From: CAZSLZ01 sp964607865
GTDB taxonomy: Bacteria; Vulcanimicrobiota; JAJTBE01; CAZSLZ01
Reading direction: 5' to 3'
Assembly (NCBI GenBank): GCA_964607865.1
Contig: CAZSLZ010000058.1
Location: forward strand, 1-18,902
DNA length: 18,902 nucleotides
Shown here: in pieces, positions 7,289 through 15,461 of the stretch
Layout: each line of letters starts with the position of its first letter
How positions within the stretch are numbered: position 1 is the stretch's first letter
Notes under the pieces: model-generated
What the model saw: only the letters and a program-made list of their open reading frames with translations
Told to the model about the DNA's origin: nothing
The model's database searches: none
Position numbers and translations under genes: made by a program

Positions 7289-8788
7289 ATGATAGATCAG
7301 AATGATATCATATATTTTGTGTTTACCGACCGTTTCCGCAACGGCGACCCGGACAACGATTACTTTGTAAACCCGGACGACCCACAGGCATATCACGGTG
7401 GAGATTTTGCCGGGATTGAAGATAAAATTCCATACTTAAAGAACCTGGGAGTTACTGCAGTCTGGATTACACCGGTCTATCAGAATATCAAAGAAACCAG
7501 AAACGAAAAATTCCGTCACAGGGCATACCACGGCTATTGGCCACTGGATTTCGAGAAGGTCGATCGCCATTTATATTCCCAGGATCCTGATATACCCGAC
7601 GGTAGCATGAAACACCTTAAGAAGCTCAGTGATGCCCTGCACAAAAAGGGCATAAAACTGGTTCTTGATATGGTGGTTAACCATGTGGGCTATGAGCACC
7701 CCTGGACAGATGAAAAACCCGATTGGTTTCATTCTGAGGGGCACAACGACGATATAAGAAAATATCTCTACGGCCTTCCCGACCTGGACCTTTCCAACCC
7801 CGACGTTATTGATTATTTCATTCAAAATATTATTGAATGGTATAAAGAAGGTAATATTGACGGCATAAGAATGGACGCTGTAAAACATGTTGATAAAACC
7901 TTCTGGTATCATCTCAAGGCATCCTTAAGAGGTGCCTGCCCGGGAGTTCAAATATTCGGAGAAGCTTTTTACTACAATCCGGAAAAAGTATCCCTGTTTC
8001 AGAATTTCTTCGATTTTGACTCCATGCTGGATTTCCCTATGAAAAATGCCCTCCATGAAGTTTTCGTCAACGAAGAAAGCTTTTTCAAAATTGCGCGGCC
8101 CAGAATCAGTGATTTTGAGCAAAGCGGCGTTTTAGACCAGGACTTGAAATATAACAACCCTTACCGGTTAATTACTTTCCTGAATAACCATGATGTCCCA
8201 AGGTTTATTACCGATCTTCTTAACAAATTCGGACATTCAGGCCAGGGAAGAAAAACTGCCGTCAAAACTTACAAGATGGCATATACTTTCCTGTTAACCT
8301 GCCGTGGAATTCCCCAGATATATTATGGCGATGAAATCGGCCTGGAAGGCGGAGAAAATCCAGACAACCGCAGAGATATGCCCTGGGATCTCTTTTCCGG
8401 CCATTCTCCCGATAAAAATAAGGTGCCGGAAAAATATGAAATCTTCCAACATGTTAAAAATATTATTGACACAAGAAAGAAAAACCAGGCTTTGCGTTTT
8501 GGCACATTGATTACCCTCTGGGTTGATGAAAACCTTATGATTCACCTTCGCTTTATTTACAATAATATTGTCATTTCAGCATTCCACAACGGCAGGGAGC
8601 CCATGAAAGATTACAAATCTATTCCGGTAGAGAAAAATTCCCACATTCCCAGCCGAATTAAAAATATTTTAAAATCCAAGAAAAAAGCTTCTTCAATTTG
8701 CAACCAGAATAATTACATCTATTTTTCCGGCGGTGAATTCAAAATTAAACTTGATGATAAAGACAGCCAGGTATATATAATTAATTGA
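7289..8788 (+). CDS. GH13 alpha-amylase-family glycosidase, cytoplasmic
   Basis: This 499-residue enzyme cleaves or transfers alpha-glucosidic bonds in malto-oligosaccharides. The four GH13 regions are present: I DMVVNH (D127), II GIRMDAVKH (nucleophile D196), III FGEAF (acid/base E225), and IV FLNNHD (D302). The beginning, YFVFTDRFRNGDPDND, starts directly in the TIM barrel like CGTases and related amylases. There is no signal peptide and no N-terminal beta-domain of the neopullulanase type. The last 80 or so residues form a short C-terminal beta-domain. The start chosen is ATG 7289, 8 nt after GGAG; in-frame GTG 7280 overlaps that site. No transporter is next to it. The exact specificity (maltodextrin glucosidase, cyclomaltodextrinase, amylase) cannot be told. 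Confidence 0.9.
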   Translation: MIDQNDIIYFVFTDRFRNGDPDNDYFVNPDDPQAYHGGDFAGIEDKIPYLKNLGVTAVWITPVYQNIKETRNEKFRHRAYHGYWPLDFEKVDRHLYSQDPDIPDGSMKHLKKLSDALHKKGIKLVLDMVVNHVGYEHPWTDEKPDWFHSEGHNDDIRKYLYGLPDLDLSNPDVIDYFIQNIIEWYKEGNIDGIRMDAVKHVDKTFWYHLKASLRGACPGVQIFGEAFYYNPEKVSLFQNFFDFDSMLDFPMKNALHEVFVNEESFFKIARPRISDFEQSGVLDQDLKYNNPYRLITFLNNHDVPRFITDLLNKFGHSGQGRKTAVKTYKMAYTFLLTCRGIPQIYYGDEIGLEGGENPDNRRDMPWDLFSGHSPDKNKVPEKYEIFQHVKNIIDTRKKNQALRFGTLITLWVDENLMIHLRFIYNNIVISAFHNGREPMKDYKSIPVEKNSHIPSRIKNILKSKKKASSICNQNNYIYFSGGEFKIKLDDKDSQVYIIN

Positions 8789-8796
8789 GTTTTCTG

Positions 8797-8825
8797 TTTT
8801 CAAATTCGATAAAATGTATTATAAT
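8797..8825 (+). promoter_or_regulatory. Candidate sigma-70-type promoter for the AlbA_2 gene
   Basis: TTTTCA (4 of 6 matches to the -35 consensus) is separated by 17 nt from a perfect TATAAT at 8820-8825. Transcription would start near 8832, about 30 nt before the coding start at 8862. This suggests the AlbA_2 pair is expressed separately from GH13. AT-rich context raises the chance of a random match. Confidence 0.5.
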
Positions 8826-8861
8826 TAAATGTTATAAAGAATTTATCCATGAAAGGGCAAT

Positions 8862-10109
8862 TTGTCAGTGTCAATCTTTTCAAAGCAGATTCATCAAATT
8901 AATTACGGAGACCTGAAGGAACTATTGGTAGAAGGAGCACAGGAAAACATCCGGCTGGAATTCAAACGTGACTACCCTGGGCGAAGCAATATGCTGAAAA
9001 AGCTTTCAGCTTTCGCCAATACCTACGGAGGTTATCTTATTCTGGGAGTGGACGAAGACGGAATGGGACGGGTGAAAGCTTTAAACGGCATCGAACCCAT
9101 TTCCAGGCTTGACCAGAAAATAATTCAATGGTGCTTTGATGAAATCTATCCGCCAATCATCCCTTATATTTCTCCACCTATTCCCCACCCTGAAGAACCG
9201 GGAAAAGTGTTTTATGTCATCTATGTGGAACAAAGCCTGGAAACGCCCCATGTTCTTAACAAAAGCAGAAATGGGCTTTATGTAAGGACCGACGAATACA
9301 GCCAGAAATTTTTAACCAGGCTTGCCAAATTCGACGAGTTGGAATTTCTGATGAACAAACGAAGAATGGCCGAGGAATTTCTAAGCACCCTGCTGGTTCG
9401 GGCAAACCGCCGATTAAACACCCACAAGGTCATAAAATTTGAAGAACATCATGGAACCGACTCATTGTTAAAATTAATACTTATTCCATTTTTTCCCCAG
9501 AATAGAATGTTCGAACCAGAACATCTCATTCCTTATGCCCAGAATGCTTCCATTAAAGCACGGAATATGGACCTTCCGGATTTTTCCTATAAAAAAATCC
9601 ACTCCCAGTTTGAAAGCATTATTTCAGAAAACCCAGGTGTAAGTTATTATTCCTATTTTGAGATAAATATTTACAACATGTTATTTTATGTTTGTGATGT
9701 TACCAGGGAATACCGGGAGATTAAACGCCAGTCCCGATACTCTAAGGTAATTCCTACCAAGGTTATTATGGCGGAAATAATCTTATTCTTCCGCTATGCC
9801 CTTAATTTTTACAACATGAGCGGATTTGACGGGATTCTGAAACTTATGGCAGTTATGGAAAATGTAAAGGGCCGCCAGATAAGGCTTCATGTCGATAAGG
9901 GTATGGATATGCCCATTTCATACCTGGACAACCAGTTACAGATGGAACGATCTTACTCCATTATGGAATTAAAAGAACAGAAGAATATAGCTATTGAAAT
10001 TTTCAGGGAATTATGTTTTTCGCTGGGCGCAAAACATATTTACTCCCTATCTTCCAGAGAGATTGAAGAGTTTTATGAAGAAGGCCTGGAATACCTGGGG
10101 TGGAAATAG
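8862..10109 (+). CDS. AlbA_2 (Schlafen-type divergent AAA) domain protein
   Basis: Residues about 15-155 match the AlbA_2 domain: IRLEFKRDYPG, the glycine-rich KKLSAFANTYGGYLILGVDEDGMGR, VFYVIYVEQS and GLYVRTDEYS. AlbA_2 domains are nucleic-acid or nucleotide-related modules found in transcription regulators, helicase-like proteins and some defence genes. Residues about 165-415 are not recognised; they look mixed alpha/beta with no transmembrane helix. The start is TTG 8862 (AAAGGG 4 nt upstream) or GTG 8868 (10 nt); the choice is uncertain. A small gene follows after 17 bp with its own ribosome binding site, so the two are probably one operon. The exact role is unknown. Confidence 0.75.
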   Translation: MSVSIFSKQIHQINYGDLKELLVEGAQENIRLEFKRDYPGRSNMLKKLSAFANTYGGYLILGVDEDGMGRVKALNGIEPISRLDQKIIQWCFDEIYPPIIPYISPPIPHPEEPGKVFYVIYVEQSLETPHVLNKSRNGLYVRTDEYSQKFLTRLAKFDELEFLMNKRRMAEEFLSTLLVRANRRLNTHKVIKFEEHHGTDSLLKLILIPFFPQNRMFEPEHLIPYAQNASIKARNMDLPDFSYKKIHSQFESIISENPGVSYYSYFEINIYNMLFYVCDVTREYREIKRQSRYSKVIPTKVIMAEIILFFRYALNFYNMSGFDGILKLMAVMENVKGRQIRLHVDKGMDMPISYLDNQLQMERSYSIMELKEQKNIAIEIFRELCFSLGAKHIYSLSSREIEEFYEEGLEYLGWK

Positions 10110-10126
10110 CAGGAAAGGACTTTATT

Positions 10127-10507
10127 ATGATTACCAACAAGGAATTGCAAAAAGAACTTGCCCAGGAAGAGAACCTGAAAAAACTTATCAATAATAAAAT
10201 TTACTCCCTTCAGGTTTATAACCCCCAAAACTCTGACTACCTGGCCCATAGCCTGGCAGAGATTATGGTTCTGGCAAAGAAACTATATACAAAAATTCTG
10301 CCTGAATTTGTAGAAACCTCAACGGCAGATAAGGAAAAAATTTGGGAAGAAATTACAGGCCTGCGAATGCATTTAATGCATACCCGGGACTGCATTGACG
10401 AGTTTGACAGTAATTTGCTGAACCTCATGTCCGATTCCAGCAGAAGAACCATAGAACTTGATTACTGCAACCAGGAAGATGACGAAGAAGATTGTTTCAG
10501 TCCATAA
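10127..10507 (+). CDS. Small helical protein of unknown function, paired with AlbA_2 gene
   Basis: This 126-residue protein has no family I recognise. It is acidic and looks almost entirely helical, with a likely coiled-coil start (NKELQKELAQEENLKKLINNK) and an acidic end (QEDDEEDCFSP). No membrane segment or signal peptide is present. ATG 10127 was chosen over GTG 10100 because AAAGGA at 10114-10119 lies 7 nt upstream. It starts 17 bp after the AlbA_2 gene and was probably retained with it as a partner. Its last 11 bp overlap the end of the opposing YqeG-type gene. Confidence 0.75.
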   Translation: MITNKELQKELAQEENLKKLINNKIYSLQVYNPQNSDYLAHSLAEIMVLAKKLYTKILPEFVETSTADKEKIWEEITGLRMHLMHTRDCIDEFDSNLLNLMSDSSRRTIELDYCNQEDDEEDCFSP

Positions 10508-11048
10508 CCTTCAACCCGAACTTTTTCAGCAACCTTTTTTCTCTTAACCTCCTGAAAGAAATTATGGTAGTCCAGTGAATCTTACCCTGTGGCTTCACCA
10601 ATACCGACAATAACCCAAGTTTGTTGGCGCCTTTTATATCGGTAAATATCTGGTCTCCTATCATTGCAGTATTTTTGGCAACTCCGCCTAAAAGTTTCAA
10701 ACCCTTCAAAAAAGGCCCTTTGTGAGGCTTTGCTCTATAAAATTGAGCACCCACAAATGGAGTTTTTAACTTATGGCCCATACTTGCCAATCTCTTATTC
10801 TTTTTTTTACCGGTAATTGTGTTGGATACCAGGCAGAAATTCTTAATTATCCCCTTTTTTCTTGTTTCTATAATAATTCTTTCTGCCCGGGGAAAAATTT
10901 CATCAGAATAAGCATCTGCAATAGTACTATCCACATCAATCAGCACATTTTTTATGCCTTTTTCCGCCAATAATTCAAAATCCACATTCCACACCGCAGA
11001 ATAATAAAGATCGGGTTTCAATACATCTCTTCCTTTTTTATATGACAA
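10497..11048 (-). CDS. YqeG-type HAD phosphatase (subfamily IIIA)
   Basis: The protein matches YqeG-like HAD phosphatases: VLIDVDSTI with D38 and D40 as the DxDxT motif, CLVSNTITGKK as motif II, RAKPHKGPF as motif III, and AMIGDQIFTDIKGANKLG as motif IV. The physiological substrate of the YqeG family is not settled. The frame stays open further upstream (to 11207), but residues there have no family match. TTG 11048 has a good AAGGAG at 11060-11055 with 6-nt spacing; TTG 11021, directly before KPDLYYS, is a second choice. The resulting 183 residues fit the family size. The gene overlaps the 3' end of the opposing gene by 11 bp and is divergent from the SRPBCC gene. Confidence 0.85.
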   Translation of the reverse strand: MSYKKGRDVLKPDLYYSAVWNVDFELLAEKGIKNVLIDVDSTIADAYSDEIFPRAERIIIETRKKGIIKNFCLVSNTITGKKKNKRLASMGHKLKTPFVGAQFYRAKPHKGPFLKGLKLLGGVAKNTAMIGDQIFTDIKGANKLGLLSVLVKPQGKIHWTTIISFRRLREKRLLKKFGLKVMD

Positions 11049-11161
11049 CTTAATCTCCTTAAATATCGCTCTTGTACTAATAACAACAAGATTCAATATA
11101 AAATGCCTTCCATAAAGAAACTCAGAACCCGCCAATATAGTTAAACCTGAAGGTGATATAT

Positions 11162-11578
11162 ATGAAAACAACAACAATTTTTGATGACATTTTTGTAGAA
11201 GCTCCACCGGAAGCTATATTTGAAACATTTATTGATGGCTGCAAACATGGCGATTTGATTGGCCAAAGCGTAATCATTGAACCCAGAATTGAGGGAAATT
11301 TCACAGCTTTTAACGGAAAGGTCAAGGGTACCATACGGCAGTTAATTAAAAATAAAAAAATTGTGTTTTCCTGGACCATCAAAGAGGATGAATGGCCAAA
11401 GAATCATTATTCCCTGGCTACCATCAACCTTGAAGAAAAAAGGAACGGGACCCACCTTCAGCTTATTCATGATAATATTCCCAGAAATTATGAAGACAGA
11501 TTGAGAACAGGCTGGCAACAGAACTATTGGAAACCAATGAAGGAAAAACTGGGAAATAACCTTAAATATGTCTTTTAA
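11162..11578 (+). CDS. SRPBCC (AHSA1/START-like) domain protein
   Basis: This 138-residue cytoplasmic protein has the layout of SRPBCC/AHSA1-like ligand-binding proteins: an initial strand and helix (FVEAPPEAIFETF), a glycine-bearing strand (IEPRIEGNFTAF), KNKKIVFSWTIK, and a C-terminal helix containing GWQQNYWKPMKEKL. These proteins bind small hydrophobic ligands or assist chaperones; the ligand here is unknown. ATG 11162 has AAGGTG at 11150-11155. The in-frame GTG 11153 falls inside that site. Its stop overlaps the stop of the opposing radical SAM gene by 4 bp. Confidence 0.8.
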   Translation: MKTTTIFDDIFVEAPPEAIFETFIDGCKHGDLIGQSVIIEPRIEGNFTAFNGKVKGTIRQLIKNKKIVFSWTIKEDEWPKNHYSLATINLEEKRNGTHLQLIHDNIPRNYEDRLRTGWQQNYWKPMKEKLGNNLKYVF

Positions 11579-12840
11579 AACTGCATTATTTCATTAAGTT
11601 TTTCAAAATAATAATAAAATTTTTCCGGGCTGGTATCGGACAGGATTTTATAATTTTCACGGTTAAAATTACTGATATCAATATTAAGAGAAGTCCAGTC
11701 GAATTCATCAGGCTTAATGATTCCCCTGCTCACAGCGTAATTCCATATTGCGGTTCCCGGAAATGGAGAAAGAGGCCCGAAGCAGAAAGCAAAAAGCTTC
11801 CCGTTTTTTAAATTCCTATTGATAAACTGATATGTTTTCTCCAGATCCTCCCCGGTTTCTGTTGGCGAACCTATAATAAAAGTTCCAATTGCCTTAATGC
11901 CAAAACTGCTCAGGATATCAATTGCCTTCTGATTCGTCTCCACACTGCAATCATCAACCTTCAGAAAATTCAGCACCCTGTCGCTTCCTGACTCCAACCC
12001 AAGGTGTACATACTCAACCCCCAGCTCCACAAAAGCCCTTGCCAATTCCACATCCACCAGGTTGGACCGGGCTGCAACGGTAAAACTGATCTTTTCGCCA
12101 ATCCTTTTATTCAGAAGGCTGCTAATATCCCTAACCCTTTTTACATTAACAGTAAACAAATCATCCCAGAAAGCATGTTCTTTTATACTGCGGTATTTTT
12201 TCAACTCCTCCAACTCACCCACCACATATTCAGCTGAATTTACCCTGTATCTGTCCCAGAATAGAGAAGAAAAACAAAAAGCGCAATTGTATGGGCAACC
12301 CCTGCCTGTGAATGTCCAGTTACAATGATCATCCACACCCCAGTCCCTTGCAGGGTATGGCAGGTTATCCAGGTCTTCTATGAGCACCCTCCGGGGAGCC
12401 AAATGAATTTTTCCCTCGATATTTAAAACCACGCCATCAATTTGCAGCAAATCATGGTTTTTTAATTTTCTTTGCCTTTCAAACAATTTCACAATCTCAA
12501 GAAAAGTAACTTCACCCTCCCCCACAACCCCGGCATTAAAACAACCGGGCAAAATTTCAGGAATACTGGAAACATGAGCGCCACCAAGAACCACCGGCAC
12601 ATTTAACTCTCTCTTAATTTTTTCACAATCTTTCTCAGCTGCGGGAAAATTGGATGATAACACTGATAACCCCACCATATCGGGTTTGTAATTCATTACC
12701 TGTTCCAGATTCTCACAAACACGTATTTCAATACCTGAAATATGTTTTCGGATGTAAGATGCCAGATACCCCAGGCCCATGGGATAAAATTTGAAACCAA
12801 GTTGATTTTTAAAAGAAGACTCAAGTAAGGCGATTCTCAT
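11575..12840 (-). CDS. B12-binding radical SAM protein
   Basis: This 421-residue protein has an N-terminal cobalamin-binding Rossmann-like domain (about 1-125: YPMGLGYLASYIRK, DMVGLSVLSSNFPAA, VPVVLGGAHVSS, GVVGEGE). A radical SAM barrel follows, with the cluster motif C182-PYN-C186-AF-C189 that holds the 4Fe-4S centre. FWDDLFTV, HLGLESGSDRVL and GTFIIGSPTET are the usual later motifs of this class. Family members methylate unreactive carbons or modify lipids, tetrapyrroles and natural products; the substrate here is unknown. The start ATG overlaps the stop of the upstream methyltransferase (ATGA, 12837-12840), so the two are translationally coupled. Confidence 0.9.
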   Translation of the reverse strand: MRIALLESSFKNQLGFKFYPMGLGYLASYIRKHISGIEIRVCENLEQVMNYKPDMVGLSVLSSNFPAAEKDCEKIKRELNVPVVLGGAHVSSIPEILPGCFNAGVVGEGEVTFLEIVKLFERQRKLKNHDLLQIDGVVLNIEGKIHLAPRRVLIEDLDNLPYPARDWGVDDHCNWTFTGRGCPYNCAFCFSSLFWDRYRVNSAEYVVGELEELKKYRSIKEHAFWDDLFTVNVKRVRDISSLLNKRIGEKISFTVAARSNLVDVELARAFVELGVEYVHLGLESGSDRVLNFLKVDDCSVETNQKAIDILSSFGIKAIGTFIIGSPTETGEDLEKTYQFINRNLKNGKLFAFCFGPLSPFPGTAIWNYAVSRGIIKPDEFDWTSLNIDISNFNRENYKILSDTSPEKFYYYFEKLNEIMQF

Positions 12841-13520
12841 ATTTCCCCTCCCCCATCTACAATTTCATAAAAATGCAAATCAGTATAACCCCAGCTTAAC
12901 ATAACCCTTTCGCTTCTTATCTTCCTCAACCTTTCCTGCTCATATTCAACTGAATATACTACCAGCCGGGTTCCAGCCTTCAGGTTTTTAATCTTTTTAA
13001 TTAAGGCCTGGTGAGTATCTTCTGAGAATGTGGAGCCATGAATCAATATCACACTGGCAGTTGAAAGGTTAACCGACAAAATATCTTCTTGAAAGAAGTA
13101 AATATCTTTCAACCTCAATTTTTGAATTATTTTATTTGCCACATCGATGTAAGTTCTTATTAAGTCCACACCAATACACCGCGCCTGGCAGTAGAGATTG
13201 ACAAAAAACAGGAACTTTCCTCTTCCACAGCCCAGGTCGTAAACTACATCTTTTTTATCAACCTCCAGTATATTGCATATCATCTCTGCAACATTGTAGG
13301 GGGTTTCCCCGAAAAAGAAATTATTTGGAGGATAACCAAGATTTTTGCGATCCCGGTTTATATAAACCGGCGCAAGACGAAGAACATAATGGTAGATATA
13401 ATTCATTTCCACTTTTCTAAGACCGGGGATTTTTCCCGATTTAATAAAATCTCTTATTCCCGGCAGAAAAAGCACATCAAAAAATTCTTTTACTGTCACA
13501 CCCAGAGAGTTGATATACAT
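12837..13520 (-). CDS. SAM-dependent methyltransferase (class I)
   Basis: This 227-residue protein has a clear class I SAM-binding motif, VYDLGCGRGKF (D95-G101), then the acidic strand-2 end CIGVD and a FFQEDIL motif. The preceding FFGETPYNVAEMI resembles the pre-motif segment of DOT1-like methyltransferases; such enzymes in bacteria have varied or unknown substrates. The N-terminal 60 residues include LFLPGIRDFIKSG and appear helical. The ATG at 13520 has no good ribosome binding site, and no other in-frame start occurs before the upstream stop, so the start is less sure. It overlaps the B12-radical SAM gene by 4 bp, implying joint action on one substrate. Confidence 0.85.
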   Translation of the reverse strand: MYINSLGVTVKEFFDVLFLPGIRDFIKSGKIPGLRKVEMNYIYHYVLRLAPVYINRDRKNLGYPPNNFFFGETPYNVAEMICNILEVDKKDVVYDLGCGRGKFLFFVNLYCQARCIGVDLIRTYIDVANKIIQKLRLKDIYFFQEDILSVNLSTASVILIHGSTFSEDTHQALIKKIKNLKAGTRLVVYSVEYEQERLRKIRSERVMLSWGYTDLHFYEIVDGGGEI

Positions 13521-13853
13521 ACTGTAATTTTTGGCTTTTCTTCGGGAACTTCCTTTTAATGCCCGGCCGAACTCTGAAAACCTGCGAAATTACTAACCAT
13601 GTTAGCTCAGCTATACCAAAAAACAATGTAAGAAATTCTGCATATTGAAAAAAATCAATTACAATATAGGATGAAAGCAGTGGAGTTGGGCTCAATTTCC
13701 TTAAAATTCCTGACAAATAAAAATCAGGCCGAAAAAATTTTATTGTAAGAACACACTGAACTTTTCGCCCAGTTGTCTGTTTATCAGCCTGACATAAGTT
13801 CTTCTGGGAAATGCCAGATTCCGTTTTTTCCCGACAAGGCCTGGTTTATCTAA
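13521..13853. other. 333-bp gap between lipoprotein and methyltransferase genes
   Basis: I see no supported gene, tRNA or strong terminator. A minus-strand frame (13477-13716) codes for a hydrophobic stretch, but it starts with a TTG without ribosome binding site and overlaps the methyltransferase, so I did not call it. The string GTTAGCTCAGCT near 13600 resembles a tRNA D-arm but has no matching arms. The methyltransferase promoter should be here, yet no convincing -35/-10 pair was found. Confidence 0.4.
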
Positions 13854-14342
13854 TTATTTTCTCTCATATTTTACTGTTACTGGTATCATGGTTGCCGGGG
13901 TTTCCCCTGAAACCTGAATTAAAGTAATGGTACCGTTTAAAGAATTTTCATCATCGGAAATCGTAAGATTAAGTGAATATGCAACATCATAAATATAAGT
14001 CACTTCTCCGCTGGAAGAAGTCTGTTTTATTCTTCCATCTGCTCTTCCACTGAAATCATCGCCGGAAACTGTGCCTGTAACATTACCATCAAACTCGTCA
14101 ATCTGTGATGTTTCAGCCCTGGTCTTAAGAGTTCCTGTAACTGTACTTCCATCAACCGATAAATCCAAATCCTGGTAATCGGTAGCATTTGAGTTTTCTA
14201 ACTGCCAACTTCCATTAAAACCCGTACCTCCCGTCGAAGGAGTGCTGCCTCCGCTTTCAGAACCTGAACCGGCGCCACAACCAATCACCGCCAGTGCTAT
14301 AACTAAAACCGCAACAATATGAAGTTTCCTCATTATCTTCAT
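13854..14342 (-). CDS. Small secreted lipoprotein, beta-rich
   Basis: This 162-residue protein has an N-terminal lipoprotein signal: basic MKIMRKLH, a hydrophobic core, and the lipobox VIGC with lipidated C22. A Gly/Ser linker (AGSGSESGGSTPSTGG) follows, then about 120 residues of alternating strands with turns, rich in Ser, Thr, Asp and Gly (GSWQLEN, DGSTVTGTL, GNVTGTVSGDDFSG, SLNGTITL). It would be anchored to a membrane on the outer side of the cytoplasmic membrane. I recognise no family; a lipocalin-like or meandering beta fold is a guess from the repeated xGTV/xGTI strands. GGAGG lies 8 nt before ATG 14342. Confidence 0.8.
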   Translation of the reverse strand: MKIMRKLHIVAVLVIALAVIGCGAGSGSESGGSTPSTGGTGFNGSWQLENSNATDYQDLDLSVDGSTVTGTLKTRAETSQIDEFDGNVTGTVSGDDFSGRADGRIKQTSSSGEVTYIYDVAYSLNLTISDDENSLNGTITLIQVSGETPATMIPVTVKYERK

Positions 14343-14372
14343 GAATTTTCCCTCCTAAACTAATTTTAACTT

Positions 14373-14400
14373 ATAATATATAGATTTTCTTATTTGTAAA
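14373..14400 (-). promoter_or_regulatory. Candidate promoter for the lipoprotein gene
   Basis: On the minus strand TTTACA (14400-14395, 5 of 6 to consensus) stands 16 nt before TATTAT (14378-14373, 5 of 6). Transcription would start near 14366, giving a leader of about 24 nt that carries the GGAGG site at 14355-14351. It lies in the 119-bp gap after the GH130 gene. Confidence 0.5.
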
Positions 14401-14461
14401 TTAATCCTTCCAAACTAATATGAATTTTCGCGGGCAATGAAAAGTTCTGCGATTTTAGTTT

Positions 14462-15397
14462 CTAATAAGGTTTTCTTGGCTTTTCCAGACAAAGGTTAAC
14501 CAGATCGTCCAGTTTTGCTTCCCCTGCATTCATTACCGTATCGGCGCCGCCCCAATAGATTTTTAGAGTTCCGTCGTCTTCAGGGATTGCTCCACAGGTA
14601 AATACTACATTATGGACATATCCCACCAGCTCCCAGGGGTCCCGTGGTTGCAAAATCCATTCGTCGCAGACTCCCAGTATTTTTGAAGGATCTTCCAGGT
14701 CATGGAGCGCGACTCCCAGCCTGTAAACCGAGCCATCCATGGTGGGGAAAACACCGTGGTAGATATTCAGCCAGCCCCGTTCGGTTTTTATGGGGGTAGC
14801 CCCTGGGCCGATTTTCATTTCATCCCAGTGATAGGTGACCGGTTTCATAACAATTCTGGAGTTTCCCCAATGGATTAGATCTGGTGAATAGGAAATCCAC
14901 ATGGACCAGGGAGATATTTCAGAATGGGGCCGATCCAGCCTGGCATAATAACCGTTGAATTTCCGGGGAAAAATCACCACATTTCGATAATCAGCCTGGG
15001 TAATCAGGGCAATACGTTCCAGGTTTTTAAAATCCTTTGTTCTGGCAAGCCCTATTCTTACACCGTGCCTTGAATAAGCGCTGTATGTTATATAATAATT
15101 GCCATCTATATGACATATCCGGGGATCCTCCACACCATATTCCTCATATTCTCCAAATTCACCACCTGAAGAAGGTGTCATAAAGGGTTCCGGGTCTGGT
15201 TTAAAGTTGTAGCCATCCCTGCTTCTCGCCAGCCCCAGAATTGAGCGGCCTGTTCTTAAATGAGAGCGAAACAGCATTATGTATTCATCCTCGTATTTTG
15301 CCATTCCCGCATTGTGAACCGTTTCCACGGTATATGGAATATCATCCCTGGTCAGAATTGGGTTCTTTTCATATCTTTTTATAATTTCGTTACTCAT
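14462..15397 (-). CDS. GH130 family glycoside phosphorylase (beta-mannoside type)
   Basis: GH130 enzymes phosphorolyse beta-mannosides such as mannosyl-glucose or mannobiose, giving mannose-1-phosphate in the cytoplasm. The 311 residues show a five-bladed propeller pattern. Family signatures are NPILTRDDIPY, FNAG-like VHNAGMAKY, LGLARSRDGYNF, the catalytic YGVEDPRI with D91, YARLDRPHS, IGPGATPIKTERGWLNIYHGV, YRLGVALHDLEDP and KIYWGGADT. There is no signal peptide. ATG 15397 has AAGGAG 5 nt upstream. A hairpin terminator of the upstream transcription unit lies just before, so this gene probably uses its own promoter or read-through. The exact mannoside substrate cannot be read from sequence. 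Confidence 0.9.
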   Translation of the reverse strand: MSNEIIKRYEKNPILTRDDIPYTVETVHNAGMAKYEDEYIMLFRSHLRTGRSILGLARSRDGYNFKPDPEPFMTPSSGGEFGEYEEYGVEDPRICHIDGNYYITYSAYSRHGVRIGLARTKDFKNLERIALITQADYRNVVIFPRKFNGYYARLDRPHSEISPWSMWISYSPDLIHWGNSRIVMKPVTYHWDEMKIGPGATPIKTERGWLNIYHGVFPTMDGSVYRLGVALHDLEDPSKILGVCDEWILQPRDPWELVGYVHNVVFTCGAIPEDDGTLKIYWGGADTVMNAGEAKLDDLVNLCLEKPRKPY

Positions 15398-15410
15398 AAT
15401 TACTCCTTCT

Positions 15411-15438
15411 AAAAAAAGGCATAACTTAATATGCCTTT
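15411..15438 (-). terminator. Rho-independent terminator of the kinase/zinc-ribbon unit
   Basis: On the minus strand AAAGGCAT (15438-15431) and ATGCCTTT (15422-15415) form an 8-bp stem with an 8-nt loop, followed by a T run (the A run at 15411-15417 on the plus strand). It lies between the zinc-ribbon stop and the GH130 ribosome binding site. Confidence 0.8.
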
Positions 15439-15461
15439 CTCAAGTTATATTTTGAAAGGTT

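Noticed and set aside
8862..10507. A defence island around the AlbA_2 gene
   Set aside because: No nuclease, helicase, toxin, integrase or other defence gene is present nearby; neighbours are metabolic or housekeeping genes.
13590..13640. tRNA-like string GTTAGCTCAGCT
   Set aside because: It resembles a D-arm, but the pairing GAGC, an anticodon arm and a GGTTCGA-type T-arm are missing.
13477..13716. Minus-strand frame coding a 79-residue hydrophobic protein
   Set aside because: It starts at TTG without a ribosome binding site, overlaps the methyltransferase start in another frame, and matches no family.
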